A program made the position numbers and the translations under genes. Of a DNA stretch of 64,000 bases, positions 24,200 through 32,513 are shown in pieces; the first letter of the stretch is position 1, and every line of letters begins with the position of its first letter. The DNA is from Bin87 sp963692995. GTDB taxonomy: Bacteria; Chloroflexota; Dehalococcoidia; Lucifugimonadales; UBA3495. The DNA is taken from the NCBI GenBank assembly GCA_963692995.1, contig OY843611.1:2666001-2730000 (forward strand), written 5' to 3'. The notes below the pieces were generated by a model. It was given only the letters and a program-made list of their open reading frames with translations. It was not told where the DNA came from and did no database searches.

Positions 24200-24345
24200 G
24201 CGCAACGGCAATGACGAATGGTCGAGGTGCGCCGCGATTTGACCACCGCTGCGATTTGTTGAATAATCAACCCGCCGCCGGCCCCAGCCGCTAATGATGG
24301 CGGACGGCGAACTCATTACCTGAAACCACGAGGAGGAACCCCCTA

Positions 24346-24552
24346 ATGGCAGACGTGAAAGTGGAAATCCGCGCAAACGGCCCCCTGCGAGTCACCGGAG
24401 AGATTGAAATTGTTGACCAGGACGGCAACAACTATGCCATTCCCGAAGGCCAGTGGGTTACTTTCTGCCGCTGCGGGCAGTCCACCAACAAACCCTTCTG
24501 CGACGGCACGCACCGGGACTGTGGGTTTGAGGCGGGCAGCGAGGCTCGCTGA
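24346..24552 (+). CDS. CDGSH iron-sulfur domain protein
   Basis: 68 residues with a GAGGAGG ribosome-binding site. The [2Fe-2S] signature is complete: CRCGQSTNKPFCDGTH at residues 42-57, that is C-x-C, P-x-C and the liganding His, giving the three-Cys/one-His cluster. A preceding GPLRVTGEIEIVDQDG and PEGQWVTF form the small beta-rich N-terminal part. These small proteins act as redox or cluster-transfer factors in the cytoplasm. Followed by two hairpins, the second an excellent terminator-like stem. Confidence 0.92.
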   Translation: MADVKVEIRANGPLRVTGEIEIVDQDGNNYAIPEGQWVTFCRCGQSTNKPFCDGTHRDCGFEAGSEAR

Positions 24553-24597
24553 TCCAAACTCGTTGATGGCGGTTCCATAAACCGCCGTGTCCAGGCC

Positions 24598-24640
24598 ATA
24601 CCATGCCGGGGCGGGATTTGAACCCGCCCCGGCATGGTAT
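24598..24640 (+). terminator. 18-bp perfect hairpin, terminator-like
   Basis: ATACCATGCCGGGGCGGG pairs perfectly with its complement around the loop ATTTGAA. A weaker hairpin GGCGGTT/AACCGCC lies at 24568-24586. Only a short T-rich tail follows. The GCCGGGGCG core recurs in several other end-of-gene hairpins in the window. Confidence 0.7.
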
Positions 24641-24661
24641 TGTTGTGGTAGCGTTCCGCTT

Positions 24662-24764
24662 TAGGCGGTTGGGCTGATAATCCGTCACTCCGGCGCAAGC
24701 CGGGGCCCAGAAAACGCTACTGGATTCCCGCATTCGCGGGAATGACGAGAAATTAAACCGCCTG
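24662..24764. mobile_element. MITE-like element, short copy
   Basis: Left end TAGGCGGTT and right end AACCGCCTG are inverted repeats; inside are hairpins at 24683-24710 (ACTCCGGC/GCCGGGG type) and 24720-24747 (ATTCCCGC/GCGGGAAT) with only 9 bp between. The right TA has changed to TG. Same two-hairpin design as copy 1 but with a shorter linker. Confidence 0.55.
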
Positions 24765-24823
24765 AAGCCTGAAGCGTAAAGCTGCCGGTTGCCGTGGGGA
24801 CATACTCATGATCCCCCAAAGGC

Positions 24824-24829
24824 TATAAT
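24824..24829 (+). promoter_or_regulatory. Candidate -10 element of the hydratase gene
   Basis: A perfect TATAAT, 38 bases before the ATG at 24867. The hexamer 17 bases upstream (CATACT) is a poor -35, so the promoter may depend on another factor. Confidence 0.4.
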
Positions 24830-24866
24830 CTGACCACAACACGCGCCAATGATAAGGAGCTGCACC

Positions 24867-25667
24867 ATGGTAACCACCACACCGGCCCGCGCGGCCGCCG
24901 AGCTGATCTTCCAGCAATACCGCACGGTGCAGCCCTTCGAGCGGCTGCCGGCCGACCTGTTCCCCAAGACGCTGGACGAGGCTTATGCCATCCAGCTGGA
25001 ACTCCACTGTATGCTGTCCTCCCTGTGGGGGCCTTTGTCCGGGTACAAGCTGGCCTACACCACGCCGATCATGCAGGAACGGGCCGGCCTGGACCACCCG
25101 GTGCTGGGCGGCGTATTCCAGAAGACCATCCACCGTTCGCCGGTAGTGCTGAACTTCACCGAGTACGTGAACTTGGGCGTGGAACTCGAGGTCGGCGTTA
25201 CGCTGGGGAAAGACCTGCCCGCGTCCGGCGCGCCCTACACCCGGGAAACCGTCGCCGATGCCGTGGCAGAGGTTGCTACGGCCTTTGAGATCGTGGACAT
25301 TCGCACGCCAGATGACCTCACCGCCGCAGAGCGCACGCTGATGAGCGTGGCCGTGAACATCCTCAACTCCGGCGTGGTGCTGGGCGATCCGGTTGCCGAC
25401 TGGCAGAGCCTGGACCTGGTCAATTGCCACGGGGTGATGCGGATCAACCACGAGCAAGTGGGCGAGGGCTACGGGCGCGACGTGATGGGCCATCCCTTCG
25501 AGCCGCTGGTGTGGTTGGCCAACGAGCTGTCCGCCCGAAACCATCCGCTGAAAGCCGGCGACACCATCATCACGGGCAGCCTGGTGCCGCCCACGCCGCT
25601 GGGCTTCGCTTCCGAGGCCCGCATCTCCATTGAGGGACTGGGCGAGGCAATAGTGGTGTGCGCTTAG
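24867..25667 (+). CDS. 2-keto-4-pentenoate hydratase-type enzyme (FAH superfamily)
   Basis: 266 residues from the ATG at 24867, AAGGAG upstream. It resembles the MhpD/HpcG hydratase branch: YAIQLELH near the N-terminus, GPLSGYKLAYTTPIMQ, VELEVGVTLGKDLP with the acidic metal ligands (E-x-E), and HPLKAGDTIITGSLVPP at the end. Enzymes of this type add water to 2-hydroxydienoates in meta-cleavage of aromatics or act as the related decarboxylases. No other aromatic-degradation gene is adjacent. The stop codon TAG is formed by the left boundary of a MITE-like element. Confidence 0.85.
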   Translation: MVTTTPARAAAELIFQQYRTVQPFERLPADLFPKTLDEAYAIQLELHCMLSSLWGPLSGYKLAYTTPIMQERAGLDHPVLGGVFQKTIHRSPVVLNFTEYVNLGVELEVGVTLGKDLPASGAPYTRETVADAVAEVATAFEIVDIRTPDDLTAAERTLMSVAVNILNSGVVLGDPVADWQSLDLVNCHGVMRINHEQVGEGYGRDVMGHPFEPLVWLANELSARNHPLKAGDTIITGSLVPPTPLGFASEARISIEGLGEAIVVCA

Positions 25668-25810
25668 GGCCGGTATAAAAACCGGAAATCATGCCGTCGT
25701 TCCGGCGCAAGCCGGAACCCGGCAAATCACTGCCCGCGGAAAACCGGCTTTACTTTGTACGCGCTGGATTCCCGCTTTCGCGGAATGACGGGGTTTGCGA
25801 ACACGCCCTA
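25665..25810. mobile_element. MITE-like element, copy 2, between two stop codons
   Basis: TA at 25665 and TA at 25809 bound the element. Left end GGGCCGGTATAAAAACC, right end reversed GGGCGTGTTCGCAAACC. The interior, read on the minus strand, aligns with copy 1: hairpin, linker CCAGCGCGTACAAAGTAAAG, second hairpin. Both flanking genes end in TAG whose TA is the target dinucleotide and whose G is the first element base, on opposite strands. Confidence 0.75.
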
Positions 25811-26656
25811 GTCCTTTCGTGATCGGCCGGCCGTTTCAATCCAGAGGCCATAAACCGCGCGGCGCGGCAGCCCGGTTGCGGCTACCACCTCGGCCACTGC
25901 GTCGCGCCCACGCATCCCAACGGCGCGGCGTTCCGCCAGAGTTTGGCGGGCGGCCTCCAAGATGTCTTCCGCGCGGGCGCCGTCATCGGTTTGCGGAGTG
26001 GACGGGCCGATTACGATGGTGAATTCGCCGCGTGGCTCCGTGAAATAATCCAGCGCGTCGGACGCCGTTCCCCGCCAGACCTCCTCGTGGAGCTTGGTAA
26101 GCTCCCGACATATGGCGAGCGGCGGGTCGTTGAGGACGCCGGCGATGTCGGTAAGCGTAGCCCGGAGACGGTGGGGCGCCTCGAACAACGCCAGCGTTTG
26201 CCCCAGCCGGGCCGCTTGGGTCAGCGTCGCAATGCGGTCGGACCGACGACGGGGCAGAAAACCCAGAAAGACAAAACGGTCGGCGGGAAAACCGGCCACC
26301 GCCAGCCCGGCAGTTACCGCCGACACGCCGGGAATGCTGACCACCGTATGACCGGCAGCGGCGACGGCAGCTACCAAACCGGCCCCCGGGTCGCTGACGG
26401 CGGGAGAACCGGCATCGGTGACCAGGGCGACGTCGCCTTCGGCCAGCGCGTCAAGGAGACGCGGCAACTGCCGTTGCCAGTTATGCTCGTGGCAACTGAT
26501 CAGCCGGGGTTTGGCCTCCAAACGCGCCAGCAGGCGTCGGGTAACGCGGGTATCCTCAGCGGCCACCAGCGGCACGGACGACAGTACCCGCGCCGCCCGG
26601 AAGGTGATGTCCTCCAGGTTGCCGATGGGGGTGCCGATGACGTAGAGGGCGCCCAT
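25808..26656 (-). CDS. rsmI: 16S rRNA (cytidine1402-2'-O)-methyltransferase
   Basis: 282 residues, the usual length. SAM-dependent tetrapyrrole-methylase fold: MGALYVIGTPIGNLEDITFRA at the start, AAEDTRVTRRLLAR, then VALVTDAGSPAVSDPGAGLV and FLGFLPRR, all highly conserved in RsmI. It methylates the ribose of C1402 in the decoding centre of 16S rRNA. The C-terminal extension (about 235-282) is the usual small helical domain. The stop codon TAG lies in the right boundary of the MITE-like element; before insertion the stop would have been TAA. Confidence 0.95.
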   Translation of the reverse strand: MGALYVIGTPIGNLEDITFRAARVLSSVPLVAAEDTRVTRRLLARLEAKPRLISCHEHNWQRQLPRLLDALAEGDVALVTDAGSPAVSDPGAGLVAAVAAAGHTVVSIPGVSAVTAGLAVAGFPADRFVFLGFLPRRRSDRIATLTQAARLGQTLALFEAPHRLRATLTDIAGVLNDPPLAICRELTKLHEEVWRGTASDALDYFTEPRGEFTIVIGPSTPQTDDGARAEDILEAARQTLAERRAVGMRGRDAVAEVVAATGLPRRAVYGLWIETAGRSRKD

Positions 26657-26848
26657 GAGGGCAGTATAGCGCGCGTTGACGCTGGGATTGGGCGTCAGCC
26701 GACCCGCCGGCCGGCGTAACCTTCACCGCCATCGATCCGGCGCGCCCACACCTGCGCCCGGCACTGTAACGGAACGGCGGTATTCGGAGTAGTCATTAGG
26801 GGCCTCGCAGCGCAGCGGTTGTAGTCCGACTGTAGCATGGGGCTGTGA

Positions 26849-26886
26849 TAAAATGGCCTAGCCCCTTGCCGGGGCCATGCTTTTTT
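26849..26886 (+). promoter_or_regulatory. Leader with -10-like element, hairpin and T-run
   Basis: TAAAAT at 26849, then arms GCCCC/GGGGC flanked by ATG/CAT pairing and a run of six T ending about 15 bases before the start codon at 26901. It looks like an intrinsic terminator placed in the leader, but the -10-like hexamer would start transcripts inside it, so either the promoter lies further upstream or the pairing is coincidental. Confidence 0.3.
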
Positions 26887-26900
26887 GAGGAGTTGCGTTT

Positions 26901-28568
26901 ATGCCGGAGTTGACTGGCGGGCATCTGTTCATTCGCTGCCTGAAGCAGGAGGGGGTGCAGAAGGTCTTTACGATAGTAGGCGACACCATTCTGCCCCTGG
27001 TGGACGCGGCGGCGGATGAGGGTATCGAGTTCATCGATACCCGTCACGAAGGCGCGGCGATGCACATGGCCGACGGCTACGCCCGCATCACCGGCCAGCC
27101 GGCGGTGGCCCTGTTCACCGGCGGCCCCGGCTTTGCCAACGCCATCTCCGGCTTGCCGGCCATCTACACTTCGGAAAGCCCCGTGATTTTCGTGGCCGGC
27201 TGCGCCGAGCTGCCGGAAAAGGGCCAGGCGGCCTTCCAGGAAATCGACCAGGTGGCCATGGCGGCGCCGGTGTCCAAGGGATCCTGGCTGATCCACGAGA
27301 AGAACCGCATACCGGAGTTCGTCGCCACCGCCTTCCGCACCGCCCTGAGCGGACGGCCCGGGCCGGTGCATCTGACCCTGCCCATCGACCTCCAGGAAGC
27401 GCCCATCAGCGAGGAGGACCTGCCGCCTTACCTGCCCCGGGAGTACCGCAACATGGGCCGATCCCAGGGCGACCCCCGGCTGATTGAGCAGGCGGCCAAC
27501 CTGCTGGCCGATGCCCAGCGTCCCGTCATCATCGCGGGCAACCCGGCCCGCTACTCGGTGGAGCCGGAACAGCTGGAGGCGCTGACGGAGGCCACCGGCG
27601 CGCCCATCTTTACCGTGGAACAGGCGCGCGGCCTGATTGACGACCTGCATCCGCTGTGCTTCGGCTATGCCGACGGCGCGTTGAACCCCACGGCGCGCAA
27701 GTTCCGCGAGGCCGACGTGGTGCTGCTGCTGGGCAAGCGGCTGGACCATCGTTATCGCTACGGCGGCGTCTTCTCCGCCGACGCCCGGCTGATCCAGGCC
27801 GACCCGTCGGAGGCGGAGATCGGACGCAATCGGGGCGTCGCCGTGGGCCTGCTGGGCGATCTCGGCGCCATCGTGGACCAGCTCACGGCGGCGGCCAAAC
27901 CCAACCGCAGCATCGGGCCATGGATTGACGCCCTCAAGCAGGAACGGACCGCCTGGCTGGACCGTCTGCGCAGCAACGCCACCGGCGACACGCCCATGCA
28001 CCCGCTGGACGTGTACACCCGCATCGAGCATCTGGTGGATGAGGATACCTTCATCGTGCTGGACGGCGGCGACTACGTGCAGTGGGGCCGCTGCTATCTG
28101 CCGGCCCGCAAGCCGGGCCACTTCATTCGCCTGGGGCCGCTGAGCCACCTGGGCGGCGCGATACCCTACGCCATGGCGGCCAAGCTGGCCTACCCCAACA
28201 GCAAGGTGCTGGCCTTTATGGGCGACGGTTCCTTCGGCTTTTACACCATGGAGTACGACACCTGCATCCGGCACAACCTGCCCATCACCGGCATCATGGG
28301 CAACGACGGCAACTGGGGCATTGATCGTACTTTCCAGCTCGCCTATTTCGGGCGCGACGTGGGAACCGCCCTGCGTTCCGGCGTCCGATATGACCAGGTG
28401 GTGGAGGGCATCGGCGGCTACGCGGAGCTGGTGGAGCAGCCCGCGGACGTGGCGCCGGCGGTGGAGCGGGCCATCAACTCGGGCCGTCCGTCGCTGGTGA
28501 ACATCGCGGTCAAGTCCGGCGCCAGTCCTCTGGCCGACGCTATGATCGCCCGCCGGACGGGTGGTTAG
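26901..28568 (+). CDS. Thiamine-diphosphate-dependent enzyme, acetolactate-synthase-like
   Basis: 555 residues with GAGGAG upstream. Three-domain ThDP fold: the Pyr domain with catalytic glutamate in DTRHEGAAMHMADGYAR (about 46-62) and TGGPGFANAISGL; the central domain (about 190-330); and the PP domain with MGDGSFGFYTMEYDTC and NDGNWGI, the Mg-ThDP signature GDG...N. The residue after the glutamate is Gly where acetolactate synthases have Gln, so substrate range may differ. Oxalyl-CoA decarboxylase, 2-hydroxyacyl-CoA lyase or glyoxylate carboligase-type activity are alternatives. No regulatory small subunit gene is nearby. The stop TAG coincides with a MITE-like element; ruvB would have followed 13 bp later without it. 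Confidence 0.85.
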   Translation: MPELTGGHLFIRCLKQEGVQKVFTIVGDTILPLVDAAADEGIEFIDTRHEGAAMHMADGYARITGQPAVALFTGGPGFANAISGLPAIYTSESPVIFVAGCAELPEKGQAAFQEIDQVAMAAPVSKGSWLIHEKNRIPEFVATAFRTALSGRPGPVHLTLPIDLQEAPISEEDLPPYLPREYRNMGRSQGDPRLIEQAANLLADAQRPVIIAGNPARYSVEPEQLEALTEATGAPIFTVEQARGLIDDLHPLCFGYADGALNPTARKFREADVVLLLGKRLDHRYRYGGVFSADARLIQADPSEAEIGRNRGVAVGLLGDLGAIVDQLTAAAKPNRSIGPWIDALKQERTAWLDRLRSNATGDTPMHPLDVYTRIEHLVDEDTFIVLDGGDYVQWGRCYLPARKPGHFIRLGPLSHLGGAIPYAMAAKLAYPNSKVLAFMGDGSFGFYTMEYDTCIRHNLPITGIMGNDGNWGIDRTFQLAYFGRDVGTALRSGVRYDQVVEGIGGYAELVEQPADVAPAVERAINSGRPSLVNIAVKSGASPLADAMIARRTGG

Positions 28569-28713
28569 GCTTGGCTTGCCAATCATTCCCGCGAAGGCCG
28601 GGGCCGGGCCCTTCCTCTGCCGAATCGGTCTGCAACCGCCGGCGATTCTGGATTCCCGCTTTCGCGGGAATGACGAGAAGATAAATGTTGACCGTTTTCC
28701 GACACCGCCCCTA
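28566..28713. mobile_element. MITE-like element, copy 3, at a TAG stop
   Basis: TA at 28566 (in the stop codon) and TA at 28712. Interior: a decayed hairpin at 28581-28607 and a perfect one at 28648-28675 (ATTCCCGC/GCGGGAAT). Right end reversed: GGGGCGGTGTCGGAAAACGG, related to the family terminus; the left end GGCTTGGCTTGCCAATC is more diverged. Confidence 0.65.
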
Positions 28714-28723
28714 GAATGCGGGC

Positions 28724-29803
28724 ATGGCCACTGCTAAACGAACCGACGAGACATCGGAAGTCAGCGGGCGGGCGATATCGCCGGCGGCGCAGCACGACGA
28801 CGGCGAACAGGATGCGCGTCTCCGCCCGGCCCGGCTGGACGATTTCGTGGGCCAGCCTCAGGTTCGGGAGAACCTGAGCATCGCAATGCAGGCGGCGCGC
28901 ATACGCGGCGAGGCGCTGGATCACGTAGTGATCTACGGCCCCCCCGGCCTGGGCAAAACCACCCTGGCCAACATTATCGCCCACGAGATGGGGTCCACCA
29001 TCAAGGTGACTTCGGGCCCGGCGGTGGAACGGGCCAGCGACATCGCCTCCATACTCACCGGGCTACAGCCCAACGACGTCCTGTTCATCGACGAGATCCA
29101 TCGCCTCAACCGGGCGGTGGAGGAAGTGATGTACTCGGCGATGGAAGACTTTTTTCTCTCCTGGGTGGTGGGTAAGGGGCTGTCGGCGCGGAGCATCAAC
29201 CTGCGCATCAACCCCTTCACCCTCGTGGGCGCGACGACGCGATACTCGCTGATCAGCGCGCCGCTGCGCGACCGTTTCGGCTCGGTGTTCCGGCTGGACT
29301 ACTACTCCGATGAGGACATGGCGACGGTGGTGCGACGTTCCGCCCGCATACTGGGGATGGAGTCGGACGACGAGGGTTTGGGGGAGGTTGCCATCCGTTC
29401 CCGGGGGACGCCGCGCATCGCCAACCGGCTGCTGCGCCGGGCGCGGGACTACGCGCTGGTCAGAGCCGACAACCGCATCACCGGCCCGGTGGCCCGAGAG
29501 TCGCTGGACCGTCTGGGCGTGGACGCCCGCGGACTGGATGAGACCGACCACCGCCTGCTCACCAACATCATCCACAAGTTCAACGGCGGCCCGGTGGGAT
29601 TGGACACCCTCTCCGCCTCACTGAGCGAGGACACCAGCACCGTGATGGAAGTGCTGGAGCCGTTTCTGCTGCAACAGGGTTTCCTGGAGCGCACCCCGCG
29701 CGGTCGCGTCGCCACCCGGCTGGCCTACGAATACCTGGGTTGGCCCGGGGCGGGCGTCGGCGCTTCCGACCCGGGACAGCAGGCGCAGCTGTTTAATAGT
29801 TGA
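28724..29803 (+). CDS. ruvB: Holliday junction branch-migration ATPase RuvB
   Basis: 359 residues. RARLDDFVGQ-type N-terminal segment, Walker A GPPGLGKTT at 72-80, Walker B LFIDEIHRL, sensor 1 GATTRYSLISAPLRDRFG, and the C-terminal winged helix LDTLSASLSEDTSTVMEVLEPFLLQ. A hexameric motor that moves Holliday junctions with RuvA and RuvC, neither of which is in the window. An N-terminal extension of about 30 residues precedes the conserved core. The presumed partner upstream is separated only by a MITE-like element. Confidence 0.96.
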   Translation: MATAKRTDETSEVSGRAISPAAQHDDGEQDARLRPARLDDFVGQPQVRENLSIAMQAARIRGEALDHVVIYGPPGLGKTTLANIIAHEMGSTIKVTSGPAVERASDIASILTGLQPNDVLFIDEIHRLNRAVEEVMYSAMEDFFLSWVVGKGLSARSINLRINPFTLVGATTRYSLISAPLRDRFGSVFRLDYYSDEDMATVVRRSARILGMESDDEGLGEVAIRSRGTPRIANRLLRRARDYALVRADNRITGPVARESLDRLGVDARGLDETDHRLLTNIIHKFNGGPVGLDTLSASLSEDTSTVMEVLEPFLLQQGFLERTPRGRVATRLAYEYLGWPGAGVGASDPGQQAQLFNS

Positions 29804-29858
29804 CATAAATATTGATTGGTGTTCAATGACCCCCCGGCTTTGCCGGTATGCGGCCAAG

Positions 29859-29877
29859 TTATATTTACATAATATAA
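29859..29877. other. AT-rich inverted repeat between ruvB and cofG
   Basis: TTATATT and AATATAA flank a 5-base centre in an otherwise GC-rich genome. A small hairpin CCGGCTTTGCCGG precedes it. TTGACA occurs at 29800 without a clear -10. It may be an operator or promoter for the cof operon. Confidence 0.35.
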
Positions 29878-29986
29878 ATCAGCTGATCCCCAACTCCATT
29901 TCCCGTCTTGAATCCTAATCGCAGCCTGCTTACAATGGCACAACCTTCGCGGCGCTACCTCCGCGCCGGCTCCAGGATACATTGAC

Positions 29987-31207
29987 GTGACGCTTGCAGT
30001 TGCCATTAGCGCAACTACTTCTCATCTCCCCTCATTCGACCGGCTGGCCGCCGGCGCCGGTTTGTCCGACTCCGGCGCGCTGGGGCTGGTTGGCATCGGC
30101 GACGAGGCGATGGGCGAACTTTACGCCGCCGCCGGCGAGCTGCGAGACCGAGGACGGGGGCGTGTCATAACCTTTTCCCCCAAAGTATTCATCCCTTTAA
30201 CCCGGTTGTGCCGCGATTTCTGCGGTTACTGCACCTTCCGCCAATCGCCCGACGAGGCAGCGAGTCTGTACCTAACGGCGGAAGAAGTGCGGTCCGTCGC
30301 CACCGCCGGTCAGCGGTTGGGCTGCACCGAAGCCCTGTTCACGCTGGGGGAACGCCCGGAGCAACGCTACGCCGAAGCCGGCGATTGGCTGTCCCGGAAC
30401 GGCTACCGGACCACGCTGGAATACCTGGCGGCGATGTGCCGGATCGTGTTCGAGAAGACCGACCTGCTGCCCCACGGCAACCCCGGCACCATGAGCCGGC
30501 GGGAGCTGGAGGCTCTGCAACCCACCAACCCATCGGTGGGCATCATGCTGGAGAGTTCCAGCCCGCGCCTGTACCAAGCCGGCGGCCCCCACGAATTCGC
30601 CCCCAGCAAGCGGCCTCGCGTGCGTTTGCGCACCATGGAGCTGGCTGGCGAGTTGGGCATACCTTTCACCACGGGCATACTCATCGGCATTGGGGAAACC
30701 CGAACCGAGCGCGTGGAGTCGTTGCTGGCGATCCGCGAACTGCACCAACGCTATGGCCACATCCAGGAAGTGATCGTGCAGAACTTCCGCGCCAAGTCGG
30801 ATACCCCCATGGCCGATACGCCCGACGCCGCGCCCGACGAGCTGATGTGGACCACCGCCGTCGCCCGGCTCATCATGGGCCCGACCGTGAACATCCAGGT
30901 GCCGCCCAACCTCAGCGAAAATTACGAACGCTACCTCGCCGCTGGCATCAACGACTGGGGCGGCGTTTCGCCGCTGACCATTGACTACGTGAACCCGGAA
31001 GCGCCATGGCCGCAACTGGCCGAGCTGGCACGGCGCACGCGGGAGGCCGGCTACGAGCTGCGCCCCCGCCTGCCGGTGTACCCGGAATACTTTGCCAACG
31101 GCTCACCGTGGCCGCTGCCTGAGCCTCTGAAAGAAAAACTGCTAGGTCTCACCGACCCGGACGGATACGTGAAAGGGGGAACCCAACGCTATGCCCGCAA
31201 TGACTGA
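29987..31207 (+). CDS. cofG: FO synthase subunit 1 (radical SAM) CofG
   Basis: 406 residues, GTG start. Radical-SAM cluster motif CRDFCGYC at about residues 75-82, preceded by ITFSPKVFIPLTRL and followed by LTAEEVRSVATAGQRLGCTEALFTLGERPE, all characteristic of CofG. GNPGTMSRRELEAL and NFRAKSDTPM complete the family pattern. With CofH it builds 7,8-didemethyl-8-hydroxy-5-deazariboflavin (FO), the F420 chromophore, from 5-amino-6-ribitylaminouracil and tyrosine. First gene of the cof operon; the stop overlaps the cofH start by 17 bp. Confidence 0.95.
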   Translation: MTLAVAISATTSHLPSFDRLAAGAGLSDSGALGLVGIGDEAMGELYAAAGELRDRGRGRVITFSPKVFIPLTRLCRDFCGYCTFRQSPDEAASLYLTAEEVRSVATAGQRLGCTEALFTLGERPEQRYAEAGDWLSRNGYRTTLEYLAAMCRIVFEKTDLLPHGNPGTMSRRELEALQPTNPSVGIMLESSSPRLYQAGGPHEFAPSKRPRVRLRTMELAGELGIPFTTGILIGIGETRTERVESLLAIRELHQRYGHIQEVIVQNFRAKSDTPMADTPDAAPDELMWTTAVARLIMGPTVNIQVPPNLSENYERYLAAGINDWGGVSPLTIDYVNPEAPWPQLAELARRTREAGYELRPRLPVYPEYFANGSPWPLPEPLKEKLLGLTDPDGYVKGGTQRYARND

Positions 31208-32510
31208 TAAAGACGTTCCGGCAACCCTTGCCGAGCTGATGAACGGAGTTGACCCCGCCGTAGCGGCTGCGTTGAACCGAGCCCTGGCCGGCGCGGACAT
31301 CACCGTTGACGAGGGCGATCTGCTGTTCGCCACCAGCGGAATTGAGTTCGCCGCCATGACCATGGTGGCCGACGAGCTGCGTCGCCGCGTCGTGGGTGAT
31401 GTGGTCACCTACGTGGTGAACCGGAACGTCAACTTCACCAACGTCTGCATCAAGCGGTGCGGCTTCTGCGCCTTCAGCCGGGACTTCCGCGCGGAGGAAG
31501 GGTATTTCCTGCCGGTGAACGAAATCATACGCCGGGCCAAGGAGGCCCGGGACTACGGCGCCACCGAGGTCTGCATCCAGGCCGGCCTGCCGCCCCAGAT
31601 GGAGGGCGACCTGTACATCCGCCTGTGCGAGGCCATCAAGGAAGAGCTGCCCGACATGCACATCCACGGCTTCTCGCCGGAAGAAGTGTTGTACGGCTCC
31701 ATTCGCTCCCGGCGCAGCATCCGGGAGTACCTGCAAGGGCTGAAGGAGGCCGGCGTGGGCAGTCTGCCGGGAACCTCCGCCGAAGTTCTGGACCAGGAAC
31801 TCCGCGACATTATCTCGCCAGGCCGCATCACCGTTGACCAGTGGATTGAGGTAATAACCACCGCCCACGACCTGGGCATCCCGACCACCTCCACCGTGAT
31901 GTTCGGCCACCGGGAGAGCAACGCGCAGATCGTGCGGCACCTGGCCTTGCTGCGGGACATTCAGCAGCGTACCGGCGGGTTCACCGAGTTCGTCCCGCTG
32001 AGTTTCGTCGCCTCGGAAGCGCCGATGTTTCTGAAGGGGACGGTGGACGATGTGCGCTCCGGCCCCACCGGCATGGACGTTATCAAAGTTCACGCCATCG
32101 CCCGCATCATGCTCAACAACTGGATCCCCAACATCCAGGCGTCGTGGGTGAAAGAGGGCAGCCGAATGTCTCAGCTGCTGCTGACCGCCGGCGTCAACGA
32201 CCTGGGCGGGACACTGATCAACGAGAGCATATCCACCTCCGCCGGCGCGATGCACGGCCAGTTGATGCGCCCGGCCGAGTTTCGCGGCATGATCCGCGAG
32301 GCGGGACGCACTCCGGCGGAACGCTACACCACCTACGGCCTGCGCCGCATCTTCAGCGAAGCCGACGCCGTTGTGGATCCTCTGGACTTGGTCGGCGACA
32401 ACGTGGAGGAGATTTTCGGCTCCTACAACAAGCTGGCGCAGATGGATGCCTACCGCTTCGAGCATCCCCGCGCCCAGCGCGAACGGGCCGCGGCGGAGCA
32501 GTCGGCATAA
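31191..32510 (+). CDS. cofH: FO synthase subunit 2 (radical SAM) CofH
   Basis: 439 residues. Radical-SAM motif CIKRCGFCAF at about residues 85-94 after YVVNRNVNFTNV; EGYFLPVNEII, QAGLPPQMEGDLY and HIHGFSPEEV are CofH hallmarks. It couples tyrosine-derived radical with the ribitylaminouracil. CofG and CofH are separate proteins here, as in archaea and cyanobacteria, not fused as in actinobacterial FbiC. It overlaps cofG and is 3 bp from cofD, so the operon is tightly coupled. Confidence 0.95.
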   Translation: MPAMTDKDVPATLAELMNGVDPAVAAALNRALAGADITVDEGDLLFATSGIEFAAMTMVADELRRRVVGDVVTYVVNRNVNFTNVCIKRCGFCAFSRDFRAEEGYFLPVNEIIRRAKEARDYGATEVCIQAGLPPQMEGDLYIRLCEAIKEELPDMHIHGFSPEEVLYGSIRSRRSIREYLQGLKEAGVGSLPGTSAEVLDQELRDIISPGRITVDQWIEVITTAHDLGIPTTSTVMFGHRESNAQIVRHLALLRDIQQRTGGFTEFVPLSFVASEAPMFLKGTVDDVRSGPTGMDVIKVHAIARIMLNNWIPNIQASWVKEGSRMSQLLLTAGVNDLGGTLINESISTSAGAMHGQLMRPAEFRGMIREAGRTPAERYTTYGLRRIFSEADAVVDPLDLVGDNVEEIFGSYNKLAQMDAYRFEHPRAQRERAAAEQSA

Positions 32511-32513
32511 GCT

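Noticed and set aside
24598..24640. A tRNA-like structure (the reverse strand contains GCGGGTTCAAATCCCGC, like a T-arm)
   Set aside because: There is no D-arm, anticodon arm or acceptor stem; the long perfect stem fits a terminator-type hairpin. The same applies to 38219-38255.
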